Virus record (IMG/VR): IMGVR_UViG_3300032288_002452
Coordinates: 1 to 28,942 of that record
Reading direction: 5' to 3' (one strand)
DNA: 28,942 bases
Origin: a virus
Below the pieces are notes generated by a model. It was not told the DNA's origin, made no database searches, and was given only the letters and a program-made list of their open reading frames with translations. The stretch's first letter is position 1. Every line of letters starts with the position of its first letter. A program made the position numbers and the translations under genes. This document shows, piece after piece, positions 1 through 7,561 of this stretch.

Positions 1-120
1 TATTTCAACCCCAAACGACAAGAGTATTCAAAACATTGTACATCTTGCGTGGTGAGGGTTTATAAACGAACTAAAATATTATACGATGCTCTCAAATCTG
101 AACTTGAAACAGGAATATAA
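1..120 (+). CDS. Partial C-terminus of small Cys-containing phage protein
   Basis: Codons from base 1 read the last 39 residues of the 82-residue protein encoded in full at 28691-28939, ending in TAA at 118-120. It is truncated only by where the circle was opened. The piece contains a CxxC pair (HCTSC) and a Lys/Arg-rich stretch. See the full-length entry for the description. Confidence 0.9.
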   Translation, partial: YFNPKRQEYSKHCTSCVVRVYKRTKILYDALKSELETGI

Positions 121-123
121 AAA
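1..123. repeat. Terminal direct repeat, left copy
   Basis: Bases 1-123 are identical to 28820-28942. The gene that ends at 120 is the same one that ends at 28939, so the repeat is the overlap of a circular or circularly permuted molecule, not a separate element. The non-redundant length is 28,819 bp. A 123-bp overlap is also the kind of length left by a de Bruijn assembler when it closes a circle, so it need not be a physical terminal repeat in the virion. Confidence 0.97.
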
Positions 124-373
124 CAAAACCATAACTGTAAAACCAAATAACCACACCACCTCCATACATATTAATTTGTGGAATCTAAACGATACAATGG
201 CTCAATGGTTAGTTGATAAGGGTTATGGACATATCTTTGAAGAGAAACAAGATGATGGACTTGTGGGGATGAAAACCATATTAGAAAACGAGGGGGAACA
301 TCCAATCGTAATCACCGATACCACAACCGATTGTAATTGTAAGAACAAATCAAGGAGAGGTAAAAAACAATAA
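86..373 (+). CDS. Hypothetical small phage protein, 95 aa
   Basis: I do not recognise this protein. It is 95 residues long, with a beta-rich looking N-terminal half, a central WLVDKGYGHIFE stretch, and a short C-terminal tail with two cysteines (CNCK) followed by a basic SRRGKKQ end. The ATG at 86 lies inside the end of the preceding gene, a 35-nt overlap in another frame, which suggests translational coupling. A shorter start at the internal ATG at codon 38 is possible but would lose a coherent N-terminus. It sits between the small CxxC protein and the fibre cassette, so a minor virion or assembly role is possible, but only by position. Confidence 0.7.
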   Translation: MLSNLNLKQEYKNKTITVKPNNHTTSIHINLWNLNDTMAQWLVDKGYGHIFEEKQDDGLVGMKTILENEGEHPIVITDTTTDCNCKNKSRRGKKQ

Positions 374-382
374 CCCCAAAAA

Positions 383-394
383 ATATTTATATAA
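383..394 (+). promoter_or_regulatory. TATA-like box before the fibre cassette
   Basis: ATATTTATATAA ends 6 nt before the ATG at 401. It is one of a recurrent family of boxes found just upstream of genes that follow an intergenic gap. It could be a -10-like promoter element or an A/U-rich translation-initiation element. Confidence 0.35.
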
Positions 395-400
395 AAAATT

Positions 401-997
401 ATGAGTACATACAATCCACTATCTGATAGGTTTTTAACAATAGCAAATGTTAAAACAAGAAATGGACAAAAGGATGTAAGACTGGTGTTGGATGTTAATC
501 TAAATGTATTTTTTACATTGGATGATGATGGTAATTTCAAAGCCATTGAATTTCAACCACCAACCTTATCATTTTATATGGAGGGGAATACATCCGCAAC
601 AACAATCACAAGTGCAAATACTTGGTTTAATTTCGCATCAAATGTTGCGCCCATCCTCCAATACCAATCACAACTAAATAATGGATTACACCTCAATCTT
701 GCAACAGGTAAGATAGAATATACTGGGGAAACAAGATGGTTCTCAATACAAGGACATATTGAAGTAGCATCGGGGAACAACCAAGAGATTGATATTGCAT
801 TATTTAAGAATGGAACAATCACCCCAGGTTCAATAACAAAAGTAGTAACAACAAGTGGGGGTAAAACATCAACAACACCAGGACTATCAATAGTTCAATT
901 AAGTAATGGAGATATATGTGATATTAGAGTTAATAATACAAGTGGTAGCACAAACATAACTGTTAAATCATTAAATGTTATAATACAAGCAATATGA
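401..997 (+). CDS. Fibre paralogue 1: shared N-terminal module plus jelly-roll-like C-domain
   Basis: This 198-residue protein is probably a virion fibre or receptor-binding subunit. Residues 4-50 (YNPLSDRFLTIANVK onward, with NGQKDVR and LDDDGNF) form a module shared with the genes at 4634, 7545 and 8530; I count 25 identities in 46 positions against the 4634 product. The remainder, from about residue 60, has the alternating pattern of a C1q/TNF-like jelly roll, including ALFKNGT, SIVQLSNGD and a strand-like final segment. That fold is common in trimeric phage fibres. Its stop overlaps the start of the SHAEG protein (ATGA at 994-997), so the two are probably translated together. The fold is inferred from pattern only. 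Confidence 0.72.
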   Translation: MSTYNPLSDRFLTIANVKTRNGQKDVRLVLDVNLNVFFTLDDDGNFKAIEFQPPTLSFYMEGNTSATTITSANTWFNFASNVAPILQYQSQLNNGLHLNLATGKIEYTGETRWFSIQGHIEVASGNNQEIDIALFKNGTITPGSITKVVTTSGGKTSTTPGLSIVQLSNGDICDIRVNNTSGSTNITVKSLNVIIQAI

Positions 998-3927
998 GTT
1001 TAAGAATACAAAATAGTAGGCAACTATTAAAAAGAACCAATGTCAGTGGGGCAACCCCAACTGTAAATACAGGTTCAACACAACATACAGATGGAACTTG
1101 GACAGTAGATGAAATATATGCTGGTGAGTTATATTGGAATATGGAGGATAAATACCTCTATTTAGGTTGGGAAGACATTAGTGGTAATACTGGTGTTGAT
1201 ATAATTTATCCAGGTGGTTCATTCTTTACTGGGGGTAGTGGTAATTGTATTGCCGACTTTTATGTAACAAATATATTTGGATGTTCCCCAATCACAATAC
1301 ACGACAATCTTCAAAATCCTACTTCAACAGCAACTGGTTTATTAAGTAATGCTTTTGGACTTAATAATATTGCAAGTGGGGACTATAGCCACGCACAAGG
1401 TGTTGATAACGCTGCAACTGGTTATTCATCGCATGTTGAGGGTGTAGATAGTGTAGCTTGGGGTGATTATTCACACGCTGAAGGATTAACTAATATGGCA
1501 AGTGGTACAAGTTCTCATGCTGAAGGTGTTTTAACTAAAGCTATTGGTGATAGTTCTCACTCTGAGGGTGTAGAGACAACAGCTAATGGTTATGCTTCCC
1601 ATGCTGAGGGTAGTATTACTTTTTCCATTGGTGGTGCTTCTCACGCAGAAGGATATTTGAGTCAATCAGTTGGTGATTATTCCCACGCTGAGGGTGGTTG
1701 GGATACTTTTCCTTTTCCTTTTCCTTATACAGTTACAGGTAATACAGCTTTTGGTAATGGCTCTCATGCTGAGGGACAAAACACACAAGCCATTGGTATA
1801 TTATCCCACACAGAGGGATTAGCAACAATAACCATTGGATTATACTCCCATGCTGAGGGTAGAGAGACAATTGCTAGTGGACAATCTAGTCACGCTGAGG
1901 GTTATTTAAGCCAAGCCATTGGAGAATACTCCCACGCTGAAGGTGTTGCTTCAATTGCCCAAGGACAATATTCACACGCTGAAGGAAATAGTTCTTTTGC
2001 TTCAGGGATTGGAGCACATGCTGAAGGGAATAGTACACTGGCTACACAAGACTATGCACATTCTGAAGGAGATTCTACATTTGCTTTAGGCACAGCTTCT
2101 CATTCTGAAGGGGGTGCTACAATAGCTTCAGGCCCAAATTCCCACGCTGAGGGTAGTACCACAGTAGCAAGTGGTGATTCATCCCACGCTGAAGGTATAT
2201 CAACACAAGCTATTGGTGATTATAGTCATAGTGAGGGTGAACAGACAATTGCTAGTGGTTATTCATCTCACGCTGAGGGTTATCAAACTCAAGCTAATAA
2301 GGATTGGAGTCACGCAGAAGGTGTTCAAACAATTGCCAGTGGTGAATTTTCCCATGCTGAAGGTAGATTAAATATTGCATTAGGTGATGGTTCTCATGCT
2401 GAAGGGAATGGAACTACAGCTTCAACTTTTTATTCACATTCAGAAGGATTTGGAACAATAGCAAGTGGCGACTCTTCTCATGCTGAGGGTTTAACTACAA
2501 AAGCAATTGGTAGTGCTTCTCACGCAGAAGGTAGTGCAACACAAGCAATTGGTGGTGCTTCCCACGCTGAGGGTAGTGGAACAAAAGCATCAGGTTCATC
2601 ATCACATTCAGAAGGTATAAGTACTGAAGCCAATGGTGATTATTCACATAGTGAAGGAACTGGTTGTGCAGCTAATGGTTATGCTTCCCATGCTGAAGGT
2701 AATGATACTATAGCTGATGGTGTTGGTTCTCACGCTGAAGGATTAAATACTACATCAATAGGAAGTAATTCTCACTCAGAAGGATATTTGAATCAAGCGA
2801 TTGGGGATTATAGTCACGCAGAAGGTTCATTAGATGATGGAACATTTGTTTATGTCCCAACTGGTAATACTGCATTTGGTGGTGGTTCTCACGCTGAAGG
2901 ACAAAATACTTATGCTATTGGTAGATTATCACATACTGAGGGATTAAATACAAAAACATATGGATTATACTCCCATGCTGAAGGTACTGGAACAATAGCT
3001 AGTGGTACATCATCCCACGCAGAAGGTTCTTTTACACAAGCCCTTGGTGAATTTAGTCATAGTGAAGGAAGAAATACCCAAGCAATTGGAGAGGCATCTC
3101 ACGCTGAAGGTTATTTTACCGATGCTAATGGTGATTACTCACACTCAGAAGGACAATTCACAACAACAAATGGAACTGGTTCACATGCAGAAGGAATTGG
3201 TAATACAACAAATGGAGATAATTCACACGCTGAGGGTAGAAATAATATAACCAATGCTGACTATTCGCATGTTGAAGGTGAGGAATGTACAACATTCGCT
3301 AATTCATCCCACGCTGAAGGTTATCAAACTCAAACGAGTGGAACATCATCACACGCAGAAGGTAGTAATACAATTGCTGTAGGAACTTATTCACACGCTG
3401 AGGGGGTACAATCCCAATCAATAGGTATAGGTTCTCACGCAGAAGGTTTTGATACAGAAGCAATTGGGGATTATTCACATACAGCAGGAGAGGGAACAAT
3501 ATCAAACGCATCATATCAATCTGTTGTTGGTAGATTTAATGTTACAGGTTCTTGTCAGGGTGCATTGATTGTTGGTAATGGTACTTCAAATGTTGCGAGA
3601 AGCAATCTTATGGTGGCTTGTGGTAATGAAGTAACTATCAATGGAACATTATCTGCCACCACAATATCCGCAACAACATATCAAGGTATAGGGATGAAAT
3701 CCAATACAGTTGGAGGTGCATCATTTACAGGAACACCATTGACTTATGATGTGGTATTTACAACACCATACCCAAATACAAATTATTCAATCAGTATAAC
3801 TGGGGGTATTGATAGAACATTTACTTTTGAAAGTAAAGCAACAACTGGATTCAGGATAAACTCAAATGCCAATACATCATTTACAGCTAATGTTGATTGG
3901 ATAACTAAAACACACGGAGAAGCATAA
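994..3927 (+). CDS. Giant SHAEG-repeat tail fibre/adhesin, 977 aa
   Basis: Probable trimeric fibre or adhesin. Residues 1-130 form a non-repetitive N-terminus with an LYWNMEDKYLYLGWEDISG motif. From about residue 132 to 845 there are some 49 tandem units of about 14 residues, each starting SHAEG or a variant (SHSEG, SHTEG, AHAEG, SHVEG). This is the YadA-head-like pattern in which each unit adds a beta-roll coil. Units 8 and 34 carry longer insertions ending TGNTAFG. The C-terminal 130 residues hold a cap (VVGRFN, ALIVGNGT, NLMVACGNEV) and then a beta-rich tip preceded by a NGTLSATTISATTY segment that recurs in the next protein. The gene overlaps both neighbours by 1-4 nt. No catalytic motif is visible. 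The fibre role rests on the repeat architecture and the neighbouring fibre genes. Confidence 0.85.
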   Translation: MSLRIQNSRQLLKRTNVSGATPTVNTGSTQHTDGTWTVDEIYAGELYWNMEDKYLYLGWEDISGNTGVDIIYPGGSFFTGGSGNCIADFYVTNIFGCSPITIHDNLQNPTSTATGLLSNAFGLNNIASGDYSHAQGVDNAATGYSSHVEGVDSVAWGDYSHAEGLTNMASGTSSHAEGVLTKAIGDSSHSEGVETTANGYASHAEGSITFSIGGASHAEGYLSQSVGDYSHAEGGWDTFPFPFPYTVTGNTAFGNGSHAEGQNTQAIGILSHTEGLATITIGLYSHAEGRETIASGQSSHAEGYLSQAIGEYSHAEGVASIAQGQYSHAEGNSSFASGIGAHAEGNSTLATQDYAHSEGDSTFALGTASHSEGGATIASGPNSHAEGSTTVASGDSSHAEGISTQAIGDYSHSEGEQTIASGYSSHAEGYQTQANKDWSHAEGVQTIASGEFSHAEGRLNIALGDGSHAEGNGTTASTFYSHSEGFGTIASGDSSHAEGLTTKAIGSASHAEGSATQAIGGASHAEGSGTKASGSSSHSEGISTEANGDYSHSEGTGCAANGYASHAEGNDTIADGVGSHAEGLNTTSIGSNSHSEGYLNQAIGDYSHAEGSLDDGTFVYVPTGNTAFGGGSHAEGQNTYAIGRLSHTEGLNTKTYGLYSHAEGTGTIASGTSSHAEGSFTQALGEFSHSEGRNTQAIGEASHAEGYFTDANGDYSHSEGQFTTTNGTGSHAEGIGNTTNGDNSHAEGRNNITNADYSHVEGEECTTFANSSHAEGYQTQTSGTSSHAEGSNTIAVGTYSHAEGVQSQSIGIGSHAEGFDTEAIGDYSHTAGEGTISNASYQSVVGRFNVTGSCQGALIVGNGTSNVARSNLMVACGNEVTINGTLSATTISATTYQGIGMKSNTVGGASFTGTPLTYDVVFTTPYPNTNYSISITGGIDRTFTFESKATTGFRINSNANTSFTANVDWITKTHGEA
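1387..3490 (+). repeat. About 49 tandem 42-bp units encoding SHAEG repeats
   Basis: The DNA encodes consecutive 14-residue units with the core TC(A/T)-CA(C/T)-GC(A/T)-GA(A/G)-GG. Protein conservation is high but third positions vary widely, so most units are not recent slippage products. A higher-order duplication is visible: the block around 1650-1960 and the block around 2775-3085 match unit for unit at an offset of 1125 bp (375 codons). Confidence 0.93.
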
Positions 3928-4544
3928 TGTATATTAATGAAAACATTCGTTCAGAAAATGGTTTAACCGCCACCACAATAAGTGCATCCACTTATCTAAA
4001 TTTCCCTTTCAAGTATGAAGATATTACAAGTGAATTTGTTTCGTTTCTACCTTTCACTTATTCATTACAAAATCAAGCTGTTACAATAAATATAATGTAT
4101 TGGATACCAGTATATATTGAAAGAAATCTAAATATTATATCCGTTAGTATTTTTATTGGAACTTTATCAGCTGGTGCAGCTGTAGTGGGGTTATATGATA
4201 GTGATGCTGTTGGAGCACCAAATAATCTTTTATTCCAAACCACAGCATTTAATAATGGGGTTACCTCAACACAAACATATACTTTACCAACACCTCAAAG
4301 TATAAATGCTGGATTATATTACATAGGGTTTAATTCAAGTTCAACAGCCAATTATCGTTCAGTTGCTGCAACATCATATGTAAATATATCAAGTTTGGCT
4401 AATGCGAATGTTGCCCCATATAGTAGAATATCTAAAACATTTAATTACACAGGTACATTACCAGCCACTTTTGCTGGTGTTGGAGGTGCAGCAAGTAAAG
4501 GTGCGGTAGTTAATCCCCATATATTATTTGGTATATCGTATTAA
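3927..4544 (+). CDS. Fibre tip/adhesin-associated protein, 205 aa
   Basis: I do not recognise the fold of this 205-residue protein. Residues 12-24 (NGLTATTISASTY) closely match the segment just before the C-terminal tip of the preceding SHAEG protein (NGTLSATTISATTY), pointing to a shared docking or trimerisation element. The rest is rich in Thr, Ser, Asn, Ala and Tyr and strand-like, ending in a Gly/Ala segment (GVGGAASKGAVVNPHILFGISY). The ATG shares its A with the preceding TAA, so translation is coupled. A receptor-binding or tip role is inferred from this coupling and the shared motif. Two hairpins close the unit downstream. Confidence 0.65.
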   Translation: MYINENIRSENGLTATTISASTYLNFPFKYEDITSEFVSFLPFTYSLQNQAVTINIMYWIPVYIERNLNIISVSIFIGTLSAGAAVVGLYDSDAVGAPNNLLFQTTAFNNGVTSTQTYTLPTPQSINAGLYYIGFNSSSTANYRSVAATSYVNISSLANANVAPYSRISKTFNYTGTLPATFAGVGGAASKGAVVNPHILFGISY

Positions 4545-4582
4545 TTAGATAGTTAAAATAAGGGAGGTATTATTATCTAATT
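4543..4582 (+). promoter_or_regulatory. Inverted repeat immediately before terminator
   Basis: AATTAGATAGT (4543-4553) pairs with ATTATCTAATT (4572-4582), with one G-U pair and an 18-nt loop containing AAGGGAGG. The hairpin abuts the terminator hairpin at 4583, giving two stacked stem-loops at the 3' end of the fibre mRNA. A role in 3'-end stability or termination is likely; the purine-rich loop has no start codon nearby. Confidence 0.55.
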
Positions 4583-4612
4583 TGGGGGTGTGTAGTAACA
4601 TCCCCATTTTTT
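4583..4612 (+). terminator. Rho-independent terminator after fibre cassette
   Basis: TGGGGGTGT (4583-4591) pairs with ACATCCCCA (4598-4606) around a 6-nt loop, with one G-U pair, followed by six T (4607-4612). It closes the 401-4544 unit. Confidence 0.85.
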
Positions 4613-4614
4613 AT

Positions 4615-4627
4615 ATATTTATAATAA
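4615..4627 (+). promoter_or_regulatory. TATA-like box directly after terminator
   Basis: ATATTTATAATAA starts 3 nt after the terminator T-run and ends 6 nt before the ATG at 4634. Transcription of the next unit has to restart or read through here, which makes this one of the better candidates for a phage promoter box. Confidence 0.4.
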
Positions 4628-4633
4628 AAAATT

Positions 4634-5113
4634 ATGTACAATCCAAACAACTCCAAATACCTGACAGTTGCCCACGCCAAAAGTAATAATGGACAGAGGG
4701 ATGTTAGGATTATCTTAGATATTGATACCAATATCTTTTACACCTTGGATGATGATAAAAACTTTATCCAAATAGGTAGTTCAACTGGTGGTGGTTCAAT
4801 CATCGGTGGTAGTGTTATAAATAATAATCTTATATTGAACATATCAGATGGTTCAACAATCACAATCCCCAATATCTGTGAATGTTGTGTAATCCCACCA
4901 CCTACACCAACCCCAATTAAATTTGGGGCAGTAAGATGTTCAATGACTCCATATCATTTTTGTAATTATACTTATGATGATGGGGAAGTTTGGATGCGAT
5001 TAAAAATAAATACAAACAACATAAACGAGATTGAATATTATAATCCAAAGTTAGGACATAACCCTGCGGATTATTTAGACAGATATATCAATCCATTAAA
5101 CTATATAAATTAA
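4634..5113 (+). CDS. Fibre paralogue 2: shared N-module, Pro linker, distinct C-domain
   Basis: This 159-residue protein carries the shared N-terminal fibre module (residues 1-47, with NGQRDVRIILDI and LDDDKNF). After it come a Gly/Ser stretch (about 50-60), a CECC cysteine cluster, a PPPTPTP linker, and a C-terminal domain of about 65 residues (GAVRCSMTPYHFCNYTYDDGEVWMRL) with aromatic residues and cysteines that matches none of the other paralogues. It is the only one of the four lacking an obvious jelly-roll or beta-fibre C-terminus. The gene ends one base before the terminase small-subunit start. It is likely a minor virion decoration or adapter sharing an attachment site with the other paralogues. 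Function beyond the shared module is unknown. Confidence 0.68.
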   Translation: MYNPNNSKYLTVAHAKSNNGQRDVRIILDIDTNIFYTLDDDKNFIQIGSSTGGGSIIGGSVINNNLILNISDGSTITIPNICECCVIPPPTPTPIKFGAVRCSMTPYHFCNYTYDDGEVWMRLKINTNNINEIEYYNPKLGHNPADYLDRYINPLNYIN

Positions 5114-5114
5114 T

Positions 5115-5492
5115 ATGAGTGGATATAATCAAAAAAATGTTAGAGATAGATTACTCAAGGCATTTTTAGAATGTAGGGGTATTATCGCCTGTGCATCCAA
5201 GAAAGTAGGTGTAAGCAGACAAACATTTAATTACTGGATGAGGAATGATGAAGACTTCGCAGCAAAGGTGGAAGAAATACAAGAGGAACAAATTGACTTT
5301 GTTGAAAACCAATTATTAAAGGGTGTTGAAAAAGGTAATGATAAACTTATCCAGTTCTACCTCAGAACAAAAGGCAAGAAGAGGGGATATGGTGAAAGTA
5401 CAGACTTCACCACTAAGGGTGAAGCAATATCCCAACCAATAATCAATATCAGTGTAGTTAATCCACGAACAGATGGACTTGAAGGTAACTAA
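5115..5492 (+). CDS. terS: Terminase small subunit
   Basis: The small terminase subunit binds packaging sites on the DNA concatemer and delivers the large subunit. The 125-residue product has an N-terminal helix-turn-helix (about 20-43: CASKKVGVSRQTFNYWM), a Glu-rich helix (about 48-72), and the typical KGVEKGNDKLIQFYL(R)TKGKKRGYG segment (about 74-97) of the PBSX-like small terminases. The last 20 nt overlap the large subunit gene in a different frame, the usual coupling for this pair. Size and layout fit the family. The packaging site itself cannot be located from sequence. Confidence 0.85.
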   Translation: MSGYNQKNVRDRLLKAFLECRGIIACASKKVGVSRQTFNYWMRNDEDFAAKVEEIQEEQIDFVENQLLKGVEKGNDKLIQFYLRTKGKKRGYGESTDFTTKGEAISQPIINISVVNPRTDGLEGN

Positions 5493-6636
5493 TGTATTTC
5501 AACGCAATTATGAAACATTGAGTAATGATAAAAGGTTCATTGTCAATGTAGGGGGAACTCGTTCATCTAAGACATATTCACTATGTCAGATGATAATTGT
5601 GTATTGTTTATCAACACCAAATAAAATTGTGTCAATCATTCGTAAAACATTTCCATCCCTTCGTGCAACTGTAATGAGGGATATGATTTTTATTATGAAA
5701 GATATGGGTATATATGATGATAGAAACCACAATAAGACTGAGAATATTTATACCTTCCCAAATGGAACTATAATGGAGTTCTTCTCGGTGGATGATGAAC
5801 AAAAGATTAGGGGTAGAAGGAGGGATGTATTGTGGATGAATGAAGCCAATGAAATTAATTTTGATGAATTTCAACAATTAAACTTTAGGACAACCGATAA
5901 ATTGTTCTTAGACTTCAATCCCTCGGATAACTATCACTGGATATATGACTTATATCCTAAGTCTGAGACAATTAAAATACATTCAACATATAAAGACAAC
6001 CCATTCTTGGAAAAGTCTCTTATAAAGGAAATTGAGGACTTGATGAATGTTGATGAAAACTACTATAAGATATATGCACTAGGGGAAAACGCAATACCCA
6101 AGTCATCAATATACACCCACCAAAAATTAACAAGTACATTCCCAGATAAATTTGACAATGAATGTATTGGTTGTGACTTTGGATATAATCACCCTACCGC
6201 AATTATATATGTTGGGATGGTTGATAATAAGTTATATGTTAAAGAAATGTTATATGAAAGTTATTTAACCACCAATGATATGATGTTAAAATTAAATGAT
6301 ATGGGGGTTAGTAAAAATATACCAATCTTATGTGACTACTCACGCCCCGAAATTATCCAAGAAATGAAGCGTGGTGGATACAACGCAATGAATGCGGATA
6401 AAAGTGTTAAGGAGGGAATTGATGCCGTTAAATCGTCAGAATTATACATCCACAATGAAAGTCTAAATACCTGGAAGGAGGTGAATAATTATAAATGGAA
6501 GACAAGTGGGGATAAGATATTGGATGAACCTGTAAAGATATTTGATGATGCTTGTGATGCACTTAGATATGGGGTTATGTATCTTAAAAAGTTCCACACC
6601 AGGAGTTCCCCATCATTTTCTTTCTTTACTTTATAA
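5473..6636 (+). CDS. terL: Terminase large subunit (ATPase-nuclease)
   Basis: DNA packaging motor that docks on the portal, hydrolyses ATP and cuts the concatemer. In 387 residues it has a Walker A motif GGTRSSKT (27-34), a Walker B region DVLWMNEANE (118-127), and a coupling motif LDFNPSD (146-152). The C-terminal RNase H-like nuclease has acidic residues at D235 (IGCDFGYNHP), D288 (ILCDYS) and D359/D362 (FDDACDALRYG). This is the arrangement of the PBSX/Terminase_3 group, slightly short for it. The ATG at 5473 overlaps terS by 20 nt; a nearby ATG at 5492 is out of frame. It lies between fibre genes rather than beside the portal, which is about 16 kb away. Confidence 0.95.
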   Translation: MDLKVTNVFQRNYETLSNDKRFIVNVGGTRSSKTYSLCQMIIVYCLSTPNKIVSIIRKTFPSLRATVMRDMIFIMKDMGIYDDRNHNKTENIYTFPNGTIMEFFSVDDEQKIRGRRRDVLWMNEANEINFDEFQQLNFRTTDKLFLDFNPSDNYHWIYDLYPKSETIKIHSTYKDNPFLEKSLIKEIEDLMNVDENYYKIYALGENAIPKSSIYTHQKLTSTFPDKFDNECIGCDFGYNHPTAIIYVGMVDNKLYVKEMLYESYLTTNDMMLKLNDMGVSKNIPILCDYSRPEIIQEMKRGGYNAMNADKSVKEGIDAVKSSELYIHNESLNTWKEVNNYKWKTSGDKILDEPVKIFDDACDALRYGVMYLKKFHTRSSPSFSFFTL

Positions 6637-6652
6637 ACATAACATCAAAAAT

Positions 6653-6664
6653 ATATTTATATAA
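6653..6664 (+). promoter_or_regulatory. TATA-like box before 6666 gene
   Basis: ATATTTATATAA ends one base before the ATG at 6666. If it is a -10 element, the transcript would start at or near the ATG, giving a leaderless mRNA. Confidence 0.35.
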
Positions 6665-6665
6665 A

Positions 6666-7127
6666 ATGCCAACACAACAATCATATAACCAAATCATAGA
6701 TTATCTGAGGAACTTCGCAGATATACATTTTCAAGTACAATATTTTGATAATGGATTTTTATCCAAATTAAATACTGCTGCTACTTCAACCAATAACTTC
6801 CCATTGTTATTCGTTGTTCCTCAATCCCACACCAATACATTACACCTACCTCAAACATATACAGTTAGGGTTTATTCGTTAGATGTATTACAAAAGGATG
6901 GTAGCAATCAAACGGATGTAATATCTGACACAATCCAAATATTGAATGACTTGGTTAAATGGATTTTGGGGGATGATACACAGAGTGATAACATTGACTT
7001 GGTTAATCAAAGTCCAGTTGCTATACCATACACCAACACTACTGTTGAATATTGTGGTGGGTGGTTTATGGATTTACAATTAACAGTTAGATTGGTTGAT
7101 GGAATTTGCGATATACCAGCACAATAA
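6666..7127 (+). CDS. Putative tail-completion/tail-terminator-like protein, 153 aa
   Basis: This 153-residue protein looks like a small virion assembly protein. An N-terminal helix (SYNQIIDYLRNFADIHFQVQYF) is followed by a PLLFVVPQS strand, a TYTVRVYSLDVLQ strand, a helical stretch (TDVISDTIQILNDLVKWIL), and C-terminal strands ending WFMDLQLTVRLVDGICDIP. Alternating helix and strand with a final beta hairpin is how tail-terminator and tail-completion proteins are built, and the size fits. I cannot assign it from a specific motif, so this is an inference from fold pattern and position after the terminase. Confidence 0.55.
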   Translation: MPTQQSYNQIIDYLRNFADIHFQVQYFDNGFLSKLNTAATSTNNFPLLFVVPQSHTNTLHLPQTYTVRVYSLDVLQKDGSNQTDVISDTIQILNDLVKWILGDDTQSDNIDLVNQSPVAIPYTNTTVEYCGGWFMDLQLTVRLVDGICDIPAQ

Positions 7128-7138
7128 AAAAATAACTT

Positions 7139-7561
7139 ATGACAACATATAAAATATCAAAAGATTACTGGAGTACTCTCCAAAATTTCAATACCTTACA
7201 AGAGTGTGAGGATTGGGTATTAATTACATTGGGGACAGGATATACAATCATAATATCCCCCGAACAATTACCTCCAACTACACCTGAACAAAGATTACAG
7301 GATGATTTACAATTTGGACATTATCTAATCAATGAATTTTTAATGGACAATAGATTGATTACCCCAGCGGTTACTCCATCTGAAAGTCTTCAACTATTAG
7401 CTGAGTTCGATAACATTGAGAAACTTGCAAGATTGGGGGATATAACATCTGTTAGCATTTTGTTAAACGCAATTCAAACTGATGTTAGATTATTCACCCA
7501 AGAAAGAAAAGATAAATACATAAACGAAATAAATTCACACTTAAATGCCGCTACAATATAA
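7139..7561 (+). CDS. Hypothetical phage protein, possibly fibre-associated, 140 aa
   Basis: I do not recognise a named family for this 140-residue protein. The N-terminal 50 residues are strand-like (YWSTLQNFNTLQECEDWVL, then GYTIIISPEQLPP). The rest is helical: FGHYLINEFLMDNRLI, a loop TPAVTPSES, then LQLLAEFDNIEKLARLGDITSVSILLNAIQ and a charged C-terminus. Its last 17 nt overlap the start of fibre paralogue 3, so the two are probably coupled. A chaperone or assembly factor for the adjoining fibres would fit the position, but no motif shows it. Confidence 0.6.
   Translation: MTTYKISKDYWSTLQNFNTLQECEDWVLITLGTGYTIIISPEQLPPTTPEQRLQDDLQFGHYLINEFLMDNRLITPAVTPSESLQLLAEFDNIEKLARLGDITSVSILLNAIQTDVRLFTQERKDKYINEINSHLNAATI

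Noticed and set aside
1-123. Physical long terminal repeat of a linear virion genome
   Set aside because: The repeat falls inside genes and its length fits assembly overlap at circle closure; nothing in it marks a packaging site. A real terminal redundancy cannot be fully excluded without end mapping.
1387-3490. Variable-number satellite or CRISPR-like DNA in the SHAEG gene
   Set aside because: The units are coding, in frame and conserved at the protein level with variable third positions, so this is a protein repeat, not a CRISPR or non-coding satellite.
2171-3514. Additional short frames over the SHAEG gene on both strands
   Set aside because: They are out-of-frame readings of the tandem repeat (for example PMLKV/HTLRV patterns) with no own leaders.
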